The notes under the pieces were generated by a model. That model was not told where the DNA came from. It made no database searches and worked only from the letters and a program-made list of their open reading frames with translations. A stretch of DNA of 64,000 nt from an uncultured Hungatella sp. (lineage in GTDB: Bacteria > Bacillota > Clostridia > Lachnospirales > Lachnospiraceae), in contig CAJTOT010000001.1 of NCBI GenBank assembly GCA_910577935.1, forward strand, positions 224,068 to 288,067, read 5' to 3'. A program made the position numbers and the translations under genes. This document shows, one piece after another, positions 1 through 6,953 of this stretch (positions within the stretch are counted from its first letter, which is position 1; each line of letters starts with the position of its first letter).

Positions 1-206
1 CAAGTTTTCCCACCACGTCCCCTGCGATGTCTATAGGTTTCTTTTTATATGTTTTCGCCGCCGCCATGGCTCCGTTGCACTGGTATTCGCACAGATCCGG
101 GCGGTTAGACAGCGTGACTCTCGCAAAACTCTCCTCGTAGCCGCAGGCTGTAAATGCCGGTTTTATCGCTTCTGCGATGCAGTCAAGAATTTTCTTCACG
201 TTCATG
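1..206 (-). CDS. argS: Arginine-tRNA ligase, N-terminal fragment (runs off the window)
   Basis: Only the first 68 codons are present; the gene continues to the left of base 1. ArgRS charges tRNA-Arg with arginine in the cytosol. The visible part is the additional N-terminal (tRNA D-loop binding) domain, and it carries the stretch LSNRPDLCEYQCNGAMAAAK, typical of the clostridial ArgRS N-terminus. The ATG at 206 is preceded by a strong AAGGAGG site with good spacing. A SigA-type promoter lies about 80 bp upstream, and no T-box (the AGGGTGGNACCGCG core) is visible in the short leader, so the usual amino-acid-responsive control is not evident. The identification is by motif recognition; the HIGH and KMSKS motifs lie outside the window. 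Confidence 0.85.
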
Positions 207-261
207 CCTCCTTCTTTGCGGGTCCCAAGGTCCTGGTTCGACATGCAGGCATGTCATACGT

Positions 262-315
262 GGCCTTTTGACCCTGGTATCATCAAATTATACTAGATTC
301 CAGGGTGGAAGTCAA
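262..315 (-). promoter_or_regulatory. argS promoter with a shared downstream module
   Basis: On the minus strand a -35 box TTGACT (310-315) and a -10 box TATAAT (287-292) are 17 bp apart, a near-perfect SigA promoter. Immediately downstream, bases 262-283 read ATGATACC then AGGGTCAAAAGGCC. The same block sits at the same distance from a TATAAT upstream of metQ (7990-8020). A 7-bp hairpin (240-255) follows in the leader. Confidence 0.75.
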
Positions 316-332
316 CAACTCCTGACGCGAAA

Positions 333-361
333 GCCGCCCCGGCAGCTGGTGCCGGGGCGGC
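333..361 (-). terminator. Intrinsic terminator of the DUF1266 lipoprotein gene
   Basis: An 11-bp perfect GC-rich stem (333-343 with 351-361, arms GCCGCCCCGGC and GCCGGGGCGGC) with a 7-base loop lies 47 bp past the stop codon of the minus-strand gene. The T-run on the minus strand is short (TTT), so it may also act on plus-strand transcripts, where TTTT follows. Confidence 0.65.
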
Positions 362-407
362 TTTTGACCGTCACTTTTCATGTGATTATTCTCTTGCTAT
401 GTCTCTC

Positions 408-1721
408 TTACCAGGTCTTCTCCAAAGTCATGTTGTAGTCCACGGCATAAGGATTGTCGTCCCTGCTCTTTAAGTCTTCGTAGATGGCCTGGCGCTCCTC
501 GCTGCTCTCCTCGGCCCAGTACTCATAGCCCCGCATGTAGCTGGCTACCAGGTCATCCCAGGAGGTAAACAGCGGCTGCATTATCTGGGCGATCTCCAGG
601 GACTTGTCGAGAGCCTCTGTCTCCGTGTAGTAGCCTGCCAGATAGTAGAAACTCAGCAGGTTCATGGCGCGGCAGTAATCCCAGCCCGCGATGGCATTCT
701 CGCCGAATTCCTCATACATGGCAAATGTATCCGCGTACGCCTGAGCCTCTTCCTCGGTCACATCAAAGTTCTCCAGAAGCCACGCCTGCCGCTCTTCGGC
801 TGCCACGTCTCCCAGCCCCTCCTCGGCAAGATACTTGCCATCATCTGCGAACCCTGTTCTGTGTCCCTCGGTCAGTATCCATTCCAGGGTCTCGTCCGCG
901 GAGGCGCGGTCGGTGACATCCCACCACTCTTCCAGTGACTGCTGCTCCAGAGCCGCCGTAGAGTCGTTGGCCGGAAGTCCTGCGAAGCGGTTGTAATCCC
1001 AGCCGTTGACAGCAGTGAGAACCGCATAGGAAGCGTTGAACCAGCGGACCGTGTCGGTAATCTCCACGGTAGTGTTGTCTTCCATCTCAATGGGACTCTC
1101 CACGAAAGTAGCGCAGGATGCCTTCATGGAACTGATCTCGTCGTCGCCCACCTTCTCCGCCACGTACATCAGGGCGTAGAAAGCGTAATCTGTCTCACCG
1201 TATATAAGGTAGGCTTCCATGGTCTCTCCGTCGGATTCCAGAGTGCAGGTGCTGGCCTCCACGTTGGTCATGCCGGGGATTGAAGGAACCTCCGCCTCCG
1301 CGCTGTCCTGAATCCCATAGCTTTCATTTACCAGCATCTTGGCGTCCTCCATGCCGGTGATCGGCATAATCGTTCCGCCCTTGGGGAACTGCATCACCAG
1401 CACTGCCTCGTTCCCGTCCCTGCTCTGAACTCCCAGCCAGAAATCCACGCCCAGGTCCTCAGAAGACCAGTCTTCCTCAAGACTGATGGTAACGGAACCG
1501 TCGGCCGTGGAGAATTCCTTCATCTTAACGTCAGATGCCTTGTCAGAAGCATCTGCTTTGGCGGAGCTCTCGCTGTCTTTGGACGCCGCCGCCGTCGTTG
1601 AACCGCTGTCCTCTCCGGCCGCAGGCTTGCTCCCGCCGCCGCATCCCTGCAGCACAGAAGCCGTCAGCATAGCTGCTATTCCGGCACACGCCAACACCTT
1701 TTTGTACTTTGTTGCATACAT
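408..1721 (-). CDS. Secreted lipoprotein with C-terminal DUF1266 domain
   Basis: 437 residues from the chosen ATG at 1721, which has a GGAGAG site; a longer frame to 1778 lacks a good site. The N-terminus is a signal peptide ending in a lipobox (LQGCGGG, Cys about residue 27), followed by a Ser/Ala/Asp/Lys-rich linker. The middle (about 70-210) resembles a beta-rich extracellular domain of no recognised family. The C-terminal 200 residues have the W-rich pattern of DUF1266 (AVNGWDYNRF, LEEWWDV, IAGWDYCRAMNLLSFYYLAGY), a domain of unknown function usually found on intracellular or surface proteins. It is monocistronic, with its own terminator. The surface location is inferred from the lipobox; I do not assign a function. 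Confidence 0.75.
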   Translation of the reverse strand: MYATKYKKVLACAGIAAMLTASVLQGCGGGSKPAAGEDSGSTTAAASKDSESSAKADASDKASDVKMKEFSTADGSVTISLEEDWSSEDLGVDFWLGVQSRDGNEAVLVMQFPKGGTIMPITGMEDAKMLVNESYGIQDSAEAEVPSIPGMTNVEASTCTLESDGETMEAYLIYGETDYAFYALMYVAEKVGDDEISSMKASCATFVESPIEMEDNTTVEITDTVRWFNASYAVLTAVNGWDYNRFAGLPANDSTAALEQQSLEEWWDVTDRASADETLEWILTEGHRTGFADDGKYLAEEGLGDVAAEERQAWLLENFDVTEEEAQAYADTFAMYEEFGENAIAGWDYCRAMNLLSFYYLAGYYTETEALDKSLEIAQIMQPLFTSWDDLVASYMRGYEYWAEESSEERQAIYEDLKSRDDNPYAVDYNMTLEKTW

Positions 1722-1857
1722 TACTCGTTCTCTCCTTTTTTCTCTTTTATATTCCAAACCGATCCCCTTTATCGGCAAATTGGAATCATAAAGTTCTTCC
1801 CTCCGGCCCCGGAGGGCAAAAAATCAGACGGCTTCCTGCAAAAACCGTACTCTGAAA

Positions 1858-1933
1858 ATTATATCACGGCTGAATGAAAAAGTCCATATCTTGGTTCACA
1901 AAAAGTTCACAGAAAGTTTGCAAATCGTAACAG
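1858..1933 (-). promoter_or_regulatory. Promoter region with 11-bp-spaced TTCACA-type direct repeats
   Basis: A TATAAT -10 box on the minus strand (1858-1863) lies about 140 bp ahead of the DUF1266 lipoprotein start; the -35 is weak. Upstream of it, on the plus strand, hexamers TTCACA (1895-1900), TTCACA (1906-1911), TTTGCA (1917-1922) and TAACAG (1928-1933) recur at exact 11-bp steps. That period and the TTNACA-N5-TTNACA layout resemble PhoB/PhoP-type response-regulator boxes. The match is visual, and the orientation is opposite to the gene. Confidence 0.4.
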
Positions 1934-2064
1934 TTCAGATAGGTCTGCGCGTTCACCGCGCTGACCGTACGAAAACGTAATGGTCGCGGGCATACGGCCC
2001 ATCGCGCAGCGATTCTAAATGGCCGATGCAGTAACAGTTCAAGGGGTATCTGAACTGTTACTGC
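1927..2064. repeat. Short element bounded by 15-bp inverted repeats
   Basis: GTAACAGTTCAGATA (1927-1941) and its exact complement TATCTGAACTGTTAC (2047-2061) bracket about 105 bp. A further partial copy (GTAACAGTTCA at 2031-2041) makes the right end itself a hairpin with 14-bp perfect arms (2028-2041 with 2051-2064). The interior is GC-rich with TGCGCG/CGCGCA half-sites. The layout suggests a REP- or MITE-like non-coding repeat; no transposase or target duplication is seen. Confidence 0.5.
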
Positions 2065-2187
2065 AAATCATTTTTGCAAGCTGCGGTTTGCAGGGCGGGG
2101 AATCCGGCAAACATGCAAAAAGGCATAAAGACTTTATTGATCCTATAAAGACTTTACACCTGATTGGCATATCTTATCTGAATGTCA

Positions 2188-2745
2188 TTATACCCTGGAC
2201 AGATACTCTCCCGTGCGGGTATCGATCTTGATCTTGTCCCCCTGGTCTACGAACAGAGGCACATACACCGTCGCCCCCGTCTCCACCACTGCCGGCTTGG
2301 TGGCGCCTGTGGCCGTGTCTCCCTTGAAGCCCGGCTCCGTGTCGGTGATCTCCAGCTCTACAAATAAAGGCGGCTCCACGGAGAACACCTTGCCGTTGTA
2401 GGAACAGACCTTGCACAGCTCGTTCTCTTTTACAAATTTAAGGGCGTCCCCGATAGTCTCCTTGCTCAGGGCCACCTGCTCGTAAGTGTTGGTATCCATA
2501 AAGTTGAACAGATCACCGTCTGCATACAGGTACTGCATGTCCACCCTGTCGATTCTCGCAGCAGGGAACTTCTCTGTAGGGCGGAAAGTCTTCTCCACCA
2601 CGCCGCCGCTGATCACGTTCTTGATCTTCGTCCTCACAAAAGCAGCGCCCTTGCCTGGCTTTACATGCTGAAACTCCATGATCTGATACACGTTTCCGTC
2701 AATCTCTAAGGTCACGCCGTTTCTAAAATCTCCCGCTGATATCAT
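2188..2745 (-). CDS. efp: Translation elongation factor P
   Basis: 185 residues, the normal EF-P length, with the three expected domains: an N-terminal KOW-like domain, then two OB folds. EF-P binds between the P and E sites and rescues ribosomes stalled at polyproline stretches. The loop [10 protein letters not shown] carries the tip lysine (K32), the residue modified in other lineages; no modification genes (epmAB, ymfI) are in view. The C-terminus has the expected [21 protein letters not shown] ending. It starts at ATG 2745 behind an AGGAGG-like site, and a SigA promoter lies about 60 bp upstream. In many Firmicutes efp neighbours shikimate-pathway or peptidase genes; here it follows aroK at a 210-bp distance. 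Confidence 0.97.
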   Translation of the reverse strand: MISAGDFRNGVTLEIDGNVYQIMEFQHVKPGKGAAFVRTKIKNVISGGVVEKTFRPTEKFPAARIDRVDMQYLYADGDLFNFMDTNTYEQVALSKETIGDALKFVKENELCKVCSYNGKVFSVEPPLFVELEITDTEPGFKGDTATGATKPAVVETGATVYVPLFVDQGDKIKIDTRTGEYLSRV

Positions 2746-2802
2746 AAATGATATTCCTCCTTGAAATTCTTATAATTCTCTTGCTTCTCACTAATCTACT
2801 AT

Positions 2803-2831
2803 ATTCTATACTAAATGCCCTATATTTTCAA
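2803..2831 (-). promoter_or_regulatory. efp promoter
   Basis: On the minus strand, -35 TTGAAA (2826-2831) and -10 TAGAAT (2803-2808) are separated by 17 bp and sit about 55 bp ahead of the efp start. It allows efp to be expressed separately from the aro genes. Confidence 0.65.
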
Positions 2832-2958
2832 CCGTTTTTTACAACAAGTTACAGTTCGCCGGCGCTTGTGTGTCACTGCCCACGCCATGACTCATCACGC
2901 CGCTGGTCAGTCATGAGCCAGTACCGTTGCGGAGCCAAGGCATATGCCCCGGGGCCGG

Positions 2959-3474
2959 TCATGCCTGGCTGCACAATAACACAATCTCATCCGAGATATC
3001 CTCCGGGGAGCGGCCGTCGGTGTCCACCGTCATGTGGGCCGTGCTCTCGTAGACCGGCCCGCGGAAGGCCATGAGGCTCTCCACCCTCTCCCTCACGTCC
3101 CCTCCCCGGAGAAGAGGCCGGGTGGTGTCGCCTTTCAGCCGGTCTAAAACAGTGCCGGGGCGCGCCTTTAAGTAGATCACCTTTCCCGCCCGGCGCAGAA
3201 GCTCCCTGTTCTCCTCCCGCAGAGGCAGCCCGCCCCCCACGGACAGCACCCAGTCTCCAGCCCTGTCCAGAAGGGATTTTACGGTCTCCGTCTCCAGCCT
3301 GCGGAATTCTTCTTCCCCGAAATCTTTAAAAATCCGGCTCACCGTCATGCCGGCCTGTTCTTCGATGAGGCAGTCCGTGTCCAGCAGAGGATATCCTGTC
3401 TTCCCTGAAAGACACCTTCCCACCGTGGTCTTCCCCGCTCCCATGAAGCCGATTAAAATAAAACCAGTTCCCAT
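2959..3474 (-). CDS. aroK: Shikimate kinase
   Basis: 171 residues, typical for the family. It phosphorylates the 3-hydroxyl of shikimate with ATP, step five of the chorismate pathway. The Walker A loop GFMGAGKTT spans residues 9-17; D32 and D34 (LLDTD) and R58 (EFRRLE) are the shikimate-binding residues; the GGG triad is at 80-82; and a lid with an arginine (DTTRPLLR) follows. The start at 3474 is 3 bp downstream of the aroE stop codon, so the two pathway enzymes are translationally coupled. The adjacent aroE supplies its substrate. Confidence 0.96.
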   Translation of the reverse strand: MGTGFILIGFMGAGKTTVGRCLSGKTGYPLLDTDCLIEEQAGMTVSRIFKDFGEEEFRRLETETVKSLLDRAGDWVLSVGGGLPLREENRELLRRAGKVIYLKARPGTVLDRLKGDTTRPLLRGGDVRERVESLMAFRGPVYESTAHMTVDTDGRSPEDISDEIVLLCSQA

Positions 3475-3477
3475 CGC

Positions 3478-4347
3478 CTACTTTTCCAGTTCCTTTCTCA
3501 TCATCTCTCTTGCCTGGCTGACCACCGCCTCCGGCACCTTCCGCCCCGGGTTCCACAGCTCAAAGGCCTCGATTCCCTGGTAGAGCAGCATGTCCAGGCC
3601 GTTGACCGCCCGGCCGCCAGCCTCCTCCACGAGAGACATAAATCTGGTTTTCGCCGGGGTGTAGATGATCTCCATGGCCCATGGGATATTCCGGTAAAAT
3701 CCCCTGTCCTCCACAGGGGCATGGCCGGTATCCGGGTCCATGCCCACGCTGGTGGTCTGTACCGCCAGATAAGGCCTGTCCGGAACCTTCCCGTAGTCGG
3801 CAAGAGCCATGGCTGTCATAAAAGCCCTTCCGAACCGCCGGTTCATCTCCTCCGACAGCTTCCCTGCCCGTTTTGGATTTCTGTTCAGAACAATCACCGA
3901 GGCCGCCCCCTGGCTGCCCAGGAGAAATGCCGCCGCTTTTGCCGCGCCTCCGGCCCCTATAAGCAGGCAGTCCCTGCCTTCAATCTCCATGCCCGCCTCT
4001 GTCATGGTCCGCAGAAGCCCCGGGGCATCTGTGTTATAGCCCTTGTAGCCTCCCTCCACCCTCACCAGGGTGTTCACGGCCCCTATGGCCTCCGCCGCCT
4101 CATCCAGCTCCTTTAGATAGGGGATCACCCTCTGCTTGTGGGGCACCGTGACGTTCATGCCCGCCAGATTCAGGACATAGGCGCCCCTCACCGCCTCCCC
4201 CACGGACTGTTCCAAAACCTTAAAAGGCACATAGGCAAAATCGATGCCCATCTGCCCGGCGTAAAAATTGTGCATCATGGGGGACAGGGAATGTTCCACC
4301 GGATACGCCATGATCCCACATACCTTTGCTTTTCCGCTTATCATCAT
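3478..4347 (-). CDS. aroE: Shikimate dehydrogenase (NADP+)
   Basis: 289 residues. It reduces 3-dehydroshikimate to shikimate. The substrate domain shows SLSP (20-23), the catalytic-lysine motif NVTVPHK and the partner aspartate in NTDAPGLL; the nucleotide domain has the glycine loop GAGGAAKA followed by LNRNPKR, the basic cluster expected for NADP preference. The Met-Met start gives a choice of 4347 or 4344; the gene overlaps the yqeG stop by 4 bp. It is co-transcribed with nrdR, yqeG and aroK by spacing. Confidence 0.96.
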   Translation of the reverse strand: MMISGKAKVCGIMAYPVEHSLSPMMHNFYAGQMGIDFAYVPFKVLEQSVGEAVRGAYVLNLAGMNVTVPHKQRVIPYLKELDEAAEAIGAVNTLVRVEGGYKGYNTDAPGLLRTMTEAGMEIEGRDCLLIGAGGAAKAAAFLLGSQGAASVIVLNRNPKRAGKLSEEMNRRFGRAFMTAMALADYGKVPDRPYLAVQTTSVGMDPDTGHAPVEDRGFYRNIPWAMEIIYTPAKTRFMSLVEEAGGRAVNGLDMLLYQGIEAFELWNPGRKVPEAVVSQAREMMRKELEK

Positions 4348-4877
4348 ATGGTCCCTTCTTTTTTGTTCTCTTTTCGGGCCCTGTTTTTTGACCGCTTATA
4401 AAAATAGAGCACTGCCCGCTCCGGATAACGCTTCAGGACGATCTGAATCTCCTCCTTGGGGTGAATGGGTTTCACCAGATAACTGCATATCCCTGCCCGG
4501 TTGGCCCCGTACACGTCGGTAAACAGCTGGTCCCCCACAAATATGGTGGTCTCCCGGTCAGTGCCCATCAGTTCCATGGCCTTTAAGTAGCCTTTCACCG
4601 ACGGCTTGCCCCCTTTATAAATATACTTCGACCCCACGCACCCGGCAAAGGAGGCGACCCTGGGCTCCTTGTTGTTGGAGAGAAGGCAGGTCTCCATGCC
4701 CATGCGGTGAAATTCCCCGAACAGCTTTTTTGCCCTGTCGTCGGCAGGCTGGTCGTGGGGAACCAGGGTGTTATCCACATCAAAGATAACCCCCCGGATG
4801 CCTTTCTCATAAAGCTGCCTGTAGGGAATCACATAGGCAGAGCTGACATAATAATCTGGATAAAATGGTTCTAACAT
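4344..4877 (-). CDS. yqeG: YqeG family HAD-IIIA phosphatase
   Basis: 177 residues. HAD superfamily motif I is FDVDNT with D33 and D35, motif II is the LLSNN serine, motif III the GGKPS lysine, and motif IV VGDQLFTDV, so all catalytic positions are intact. YqeG proteins are small phosphatases of uncertain physiological substrate; some homologues act on phosphatidylglycerophosphate, but that is only an inference here. In Bacillus the gene sits upstream of the GTPase yqeH and aroE; the aroE linkage is kept here and yqeH is missing. A basic C-terminal tail (RSKNRARKENKK) is notable. Confidence 0.88.
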   Translation of the reverse strand: MLEPFYPDYYVSSAYVIPYRQLYEKGIRGVIFDVDNTLVPHDQPADDRAKKLFGEFHRMGMETCLLSNNKEPRVASFAGCVGSKYIYKGGKPSVKGYLKAMELMGTDRETTIFVGDQLFTDVYGANRAGICSYLVKPIHPKEEIQIVLKRYPERAVLYFYKRSKNRARKENKKEGTI

Positions 4878-4886
4878 ACAGTGTTC

Positions 4887-5339
4887 CTACTTCTTCAATA
4901 GTTTGCTCAGTTCTTCCATAAAAGTGTTCACGTCCTTAAACTCCCGGTACACCGACGCGAACCTCACATAGGCCACCTCGTCAAGGTCTTTTAAGCTCTC
5001 CATCACCAGCTCCCCTATGACTGACGTGGCCACCTCCTTCTCCTCCATATTGAATATCCGGTTCTCGATGTCATCGATCATGGAATCAATCTCCTGGGTG
5101 GAGACCGGCCTTTTATGGCAGGAGCGTATCACCCCGGACTCGATCTTGGAGCGGTCGTAGGTCTCTCTGGAATTGTCTTTCTTGATCACCATGAGAGGCA
5201 TGGTCTCCAGCTTCTCATAAGTGGTAAAACGCTTTCCGCACCGCTCGCACTGCCGCCGCCGGCGTATGGAACAGTTGTCGTCCGCCGGCCTGGAATCGAT
5301 AACTTTGGTATCATCTTCATTGCAGTAAGGACACTTCAT
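4887..5339 (-). CDS. nrdR: Transcriptional repressor NrdR
   Basis: 150 residues from ATG 5339; a longer frame with a GTG at 5378 is rejected because the family begins MxCPxC and a GGGG site precedes this ATG. The N-terminal zinc ribbon has C3, C6, C31 and C34; the rest is an ATP-cone domain (about 47-137). NrdR senses ATP/dATP and represses ribonucleotide reductase genes by binding paired NrdR boxes. No nrd gene is in the window, so its targets are elsewhere. It sits 10 bp upstream of yqeG in an apparent operon. Confidence 0.96.
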   Translation of the reverse strand: MKCPYCNEDDTKVIDSRPADDNCSIRRRRQCERCGKRFTTYEKLETMPLMVIKKDNSRETYDRSKIESGVIRSCHKRPVSTQEIDSMIDDIENRIFNMEEKEVATSVIGELVMESLKDLDEVAYVRFASVYREFKDVNTFMEELSKLLKK

Positions 5340-5421
5340 GGAATCTACCCCTTCTCTGTCGTCGAGTTTATTTGTCACTTTTTATTCTACCCTACCATCC
5401 ATAAATTCGCAAGTAACAATT

Positions 5422-5682
5422 TCATATCTTGCATGGACCTTCCACGTCGTTTTTCTTCACGTCTACCAAAATGATGTCGTCGCCTACCTGGCAGATATCG
5501 GAAAAGGGAATCACAAACTCTTTTTCCCTCCCCAGAAAGCCGCAGAAGCTCCCCGGCCCCGGCACGATGATCGCCACCATGCAGCCGTTCTTCATGTCAA
5601 AGTCCACATCTCCCACAAACCCCAGCCTCTTACAGTCCTTTGCGTTGATCACTTCTTTTTGTTTTAATTCAGAAATCCGCAT
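5422..5682 (-). CDS. ymxH: YlmC/YmxH family PRC-barrel protein
   Basis: 86 residues from ATG 5682, which follows AGAAGGTGG. It consists of a single PRC-barrel fold; MRISELKQKEVIN at the start and the GxVGDVDFD strand are typical of the YlmC/YmxH family, whose members in Bacillus are linked to sporulation but lack a defined activity. It lies upstream of nrdR. The start codon is buried in a 15-bp perfect inverted repeat (5673-5687 with 5710-5724), with the ribosome site in its loop, which suggests translational control. Confidence 0.85.
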   Translation of the reverse strand: MRISELKQKEVINAKDCKRLGFVGDVDFDMKNGCMVAIIVPGPGSFCGFLGREKEFVIPFSDICQVGDDIILVDVKKNDVEGPCKI

Positions 5683-5724
5683 AGATTCCACCTTCTGACT
5701 CTTTGGTGTAATCTATGCGGATTT
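5673..5724 (-). promoter_or_regulatory. Hairpin trapping the ymxH start codon
   Basis: Fifteen perfect base pairs (AAATCCGCATAGATT at 5673-5687 with its complement at 5710-5724) enclose a 22-base loop that contains the ribosome-binding site AGAAGGTGG. The ATG (5680-5682) is inside the stem. On the plus strand the stem is followed by TTTTTT, so it could also stop plus-strand transcription. Confidence 0.6.
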
Positions 5725-5733
5725 TTTCATGTC

Positions 5734-6546
5734 CTATTCTTGATATTCGTCTTCTCTCCCATCCGGATCGTCTTCTGCATCCAGACAGTCTCCCGATGCC
5801 CCGCAGTCTCTTCCACCCAGGTAAAAGAAGACCATGGTACACATGAAGTAAGGCGTCAGCCATATAAGGGCGGCTCCCAGTGTCAGGCAGGTCACCGGAA
5901 TCCACACTGCGAAACTGAGAAAGATGGCCAGAAGCCTTCCTCTGTTTCCCCTCATCATCTCCCTGCTCTCCTCCAGTGCCGAGAGGAGAGGCTTCTCCGG
6001 GTCCTCGGCCAGAATCATATAAAACTGCCCGTAGGTCAGCCCCGCCCATATCCCCGCCGCCAGAAGCAGCAGCCCGTATCCGGGCAGATACAGCCGGGCA
6101 AACTGCCAGTCCCCGGATATGGCTGCCGCCGCCGTCAGGACCACCTGGGGAGTTGCCAGAACGGCGGCAAGTATGAGAAAGAGCAGGCTGATTCCGAAAA
6201 ATTTCCCCGGATGGCTGTGAAATCCCCAGAACATGTCCCACACTCCCGCCTGCCTTCCCCGGCAGATATTCAGATACAGCCGAAGGATTCCGGGAACCAG
6301 CAGCAATTCAAAGATGAGAAATACCAGGGCCAGAATTCCCATGACAGCCAGCATAGACAAGAAACCCGTCCTCACATCTTCCATGGAGGCCGCCAGGATG
6401 CCGGAAAACAGCATGCATATCTTCCACATGCACAAAAACACCAGATCCATAAGCAGCCATATGGCGAAGACCCCCACCGCGATGGAATACTTTCCTGTCA
6501 TCACCCTCCTGGCCTTCAGTTTTAAATTTTTTCTGCTCTCCCTCAT
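5734..6546 (-). CDS. DUF975 family integral membrane protein
   Basis: 270 residues from ATG 6546, which has a strong AGGAGG site; the frame is open further upstream but only over the preceding gene. The N-terminal SRKNLKLKARRVMTGKY and the C-terminal pattern (AL-ES-EMMRGNRGRL, then a hydrophobic helix ending in a TPY motif) are characteristic of DUF975. About six hydrophobic segments are visible. The C-terminal 30 residues are Asp/Glu/Cys-rich. Function is unknown. It overlaps nothing but starts 11 bp after the small membrane gene upstream, so the pair is likely co-expressed. Confidence 0.75.
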   Translation of the reverse strand: MRESRKNLKLKARRVMTGKYSIAVGVFAIWLLMDLVFLCMWKICMLFSGILAASMEDVRTGFLSMLAVMGILALVFLIFELLLVPGILRLYLNICRGRQAGVWDMFWGFHSHPGKFFGISLLFLILAAVLATPQVVLTAAAAISGDWQFARLYLPGYGLLLLAAGIWAGLTYGQFYMILAEDPEKPLLSALEESREMMRGNRGRLLAIFLSFAVWIPVTCLTLGAALIWLTPYFMCTMVFFYLGGRDCGASGDCLDAEDDPDGREDEYQE

Positions 6547-6557
6547 ATTCCCTCCTG

Positions 6558-6842
6558 TCAAAAGACCAGCCGGACCCACAGCCGCAGGAAAACCGCGCCC
6601 AGAAGAATTCCCGTGATTCCGGCAAACAGCCCTGTCTTTCCCTGCCTGTTCAGCTTCTCGTCCACCCTGGACAGGGCGGCAAAGGTCACCGCCAGACCTC
6701 CGAAGAAGAATCCGGACAGGACGCAGCACGCCGTGACGACGGACAAGCTTCCTGTCACCATAGCCGCCAGGCCCATGGCATTTTCCCGGCTCTCCTCCCT
6801 GCGGTCCATCAATAGCTCCTGATATGAAGGGTCCTGATACAT
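6558..6842 (-). CDS. Small two-helix membrane protein (DUF4190-like)
   Basis: 94 residues. An N-terminal acidic soluble part (about 1-22) precedes two hydrophobic helices (about 24-52 and 70-92) separated by a basic loop (SRVDEKLNRQGKTG). The pattern LAAMVTGxLSVVT...LAGItGILLGAV is that of DUF4190-type proteins. The role is not known; the gene immediately downstream is the DUF975 membrane protein. Confidence 0.6.
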   Translation of the reverse strand: MYQDPSYQELLMDRREESRENAMGLAAMVTGSLSVVTACCVLSGFFFGGLAVTFAALSRVDEKLNRQGKTGLFAGITGILLGAVFLRLWVRLVF

Positions 6843-6953
6843 ATGCTTTCTCTCTCCTTGTTGTTTTCTTGCGGTCTGTCAGGATGAGGGATGCCCAGAT
6901 TCCGCCTGCGCTCCCTTCCGGCAGAGGACAACTACTTCATGGGATAGGGGCCC

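Larger units (their letters stand above)
1722..2187. other. Intergenic region between the DUF1266 lipoprotein gene and efp
   Basis: About 465 bp without a credible gene. It holds the lipoprotein promoter, a palindromic repeat element (1927-2064) and, nearer efp, two 12-bp copies of ATAAAGACTTTA at 2125-2136 and 2145-2156, 20 bp apart. An open frame at 2019-2231 on the plus strand has no plausible ribosome site or protein character and is not called. Confidence 0.6.

Noticed and set aside
206..332. A T-box leader for argS
   Set aside because: The conserved AGGGTGGNACCGCG core and terminator/antiterminator pair are absent, and the leader is too short.
2886..2915. Small inverted repeat CATGACT/AGTCATG after aroK
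   Set aside because: Seven pairs across a 16-base loop without a T-run; could be chance.
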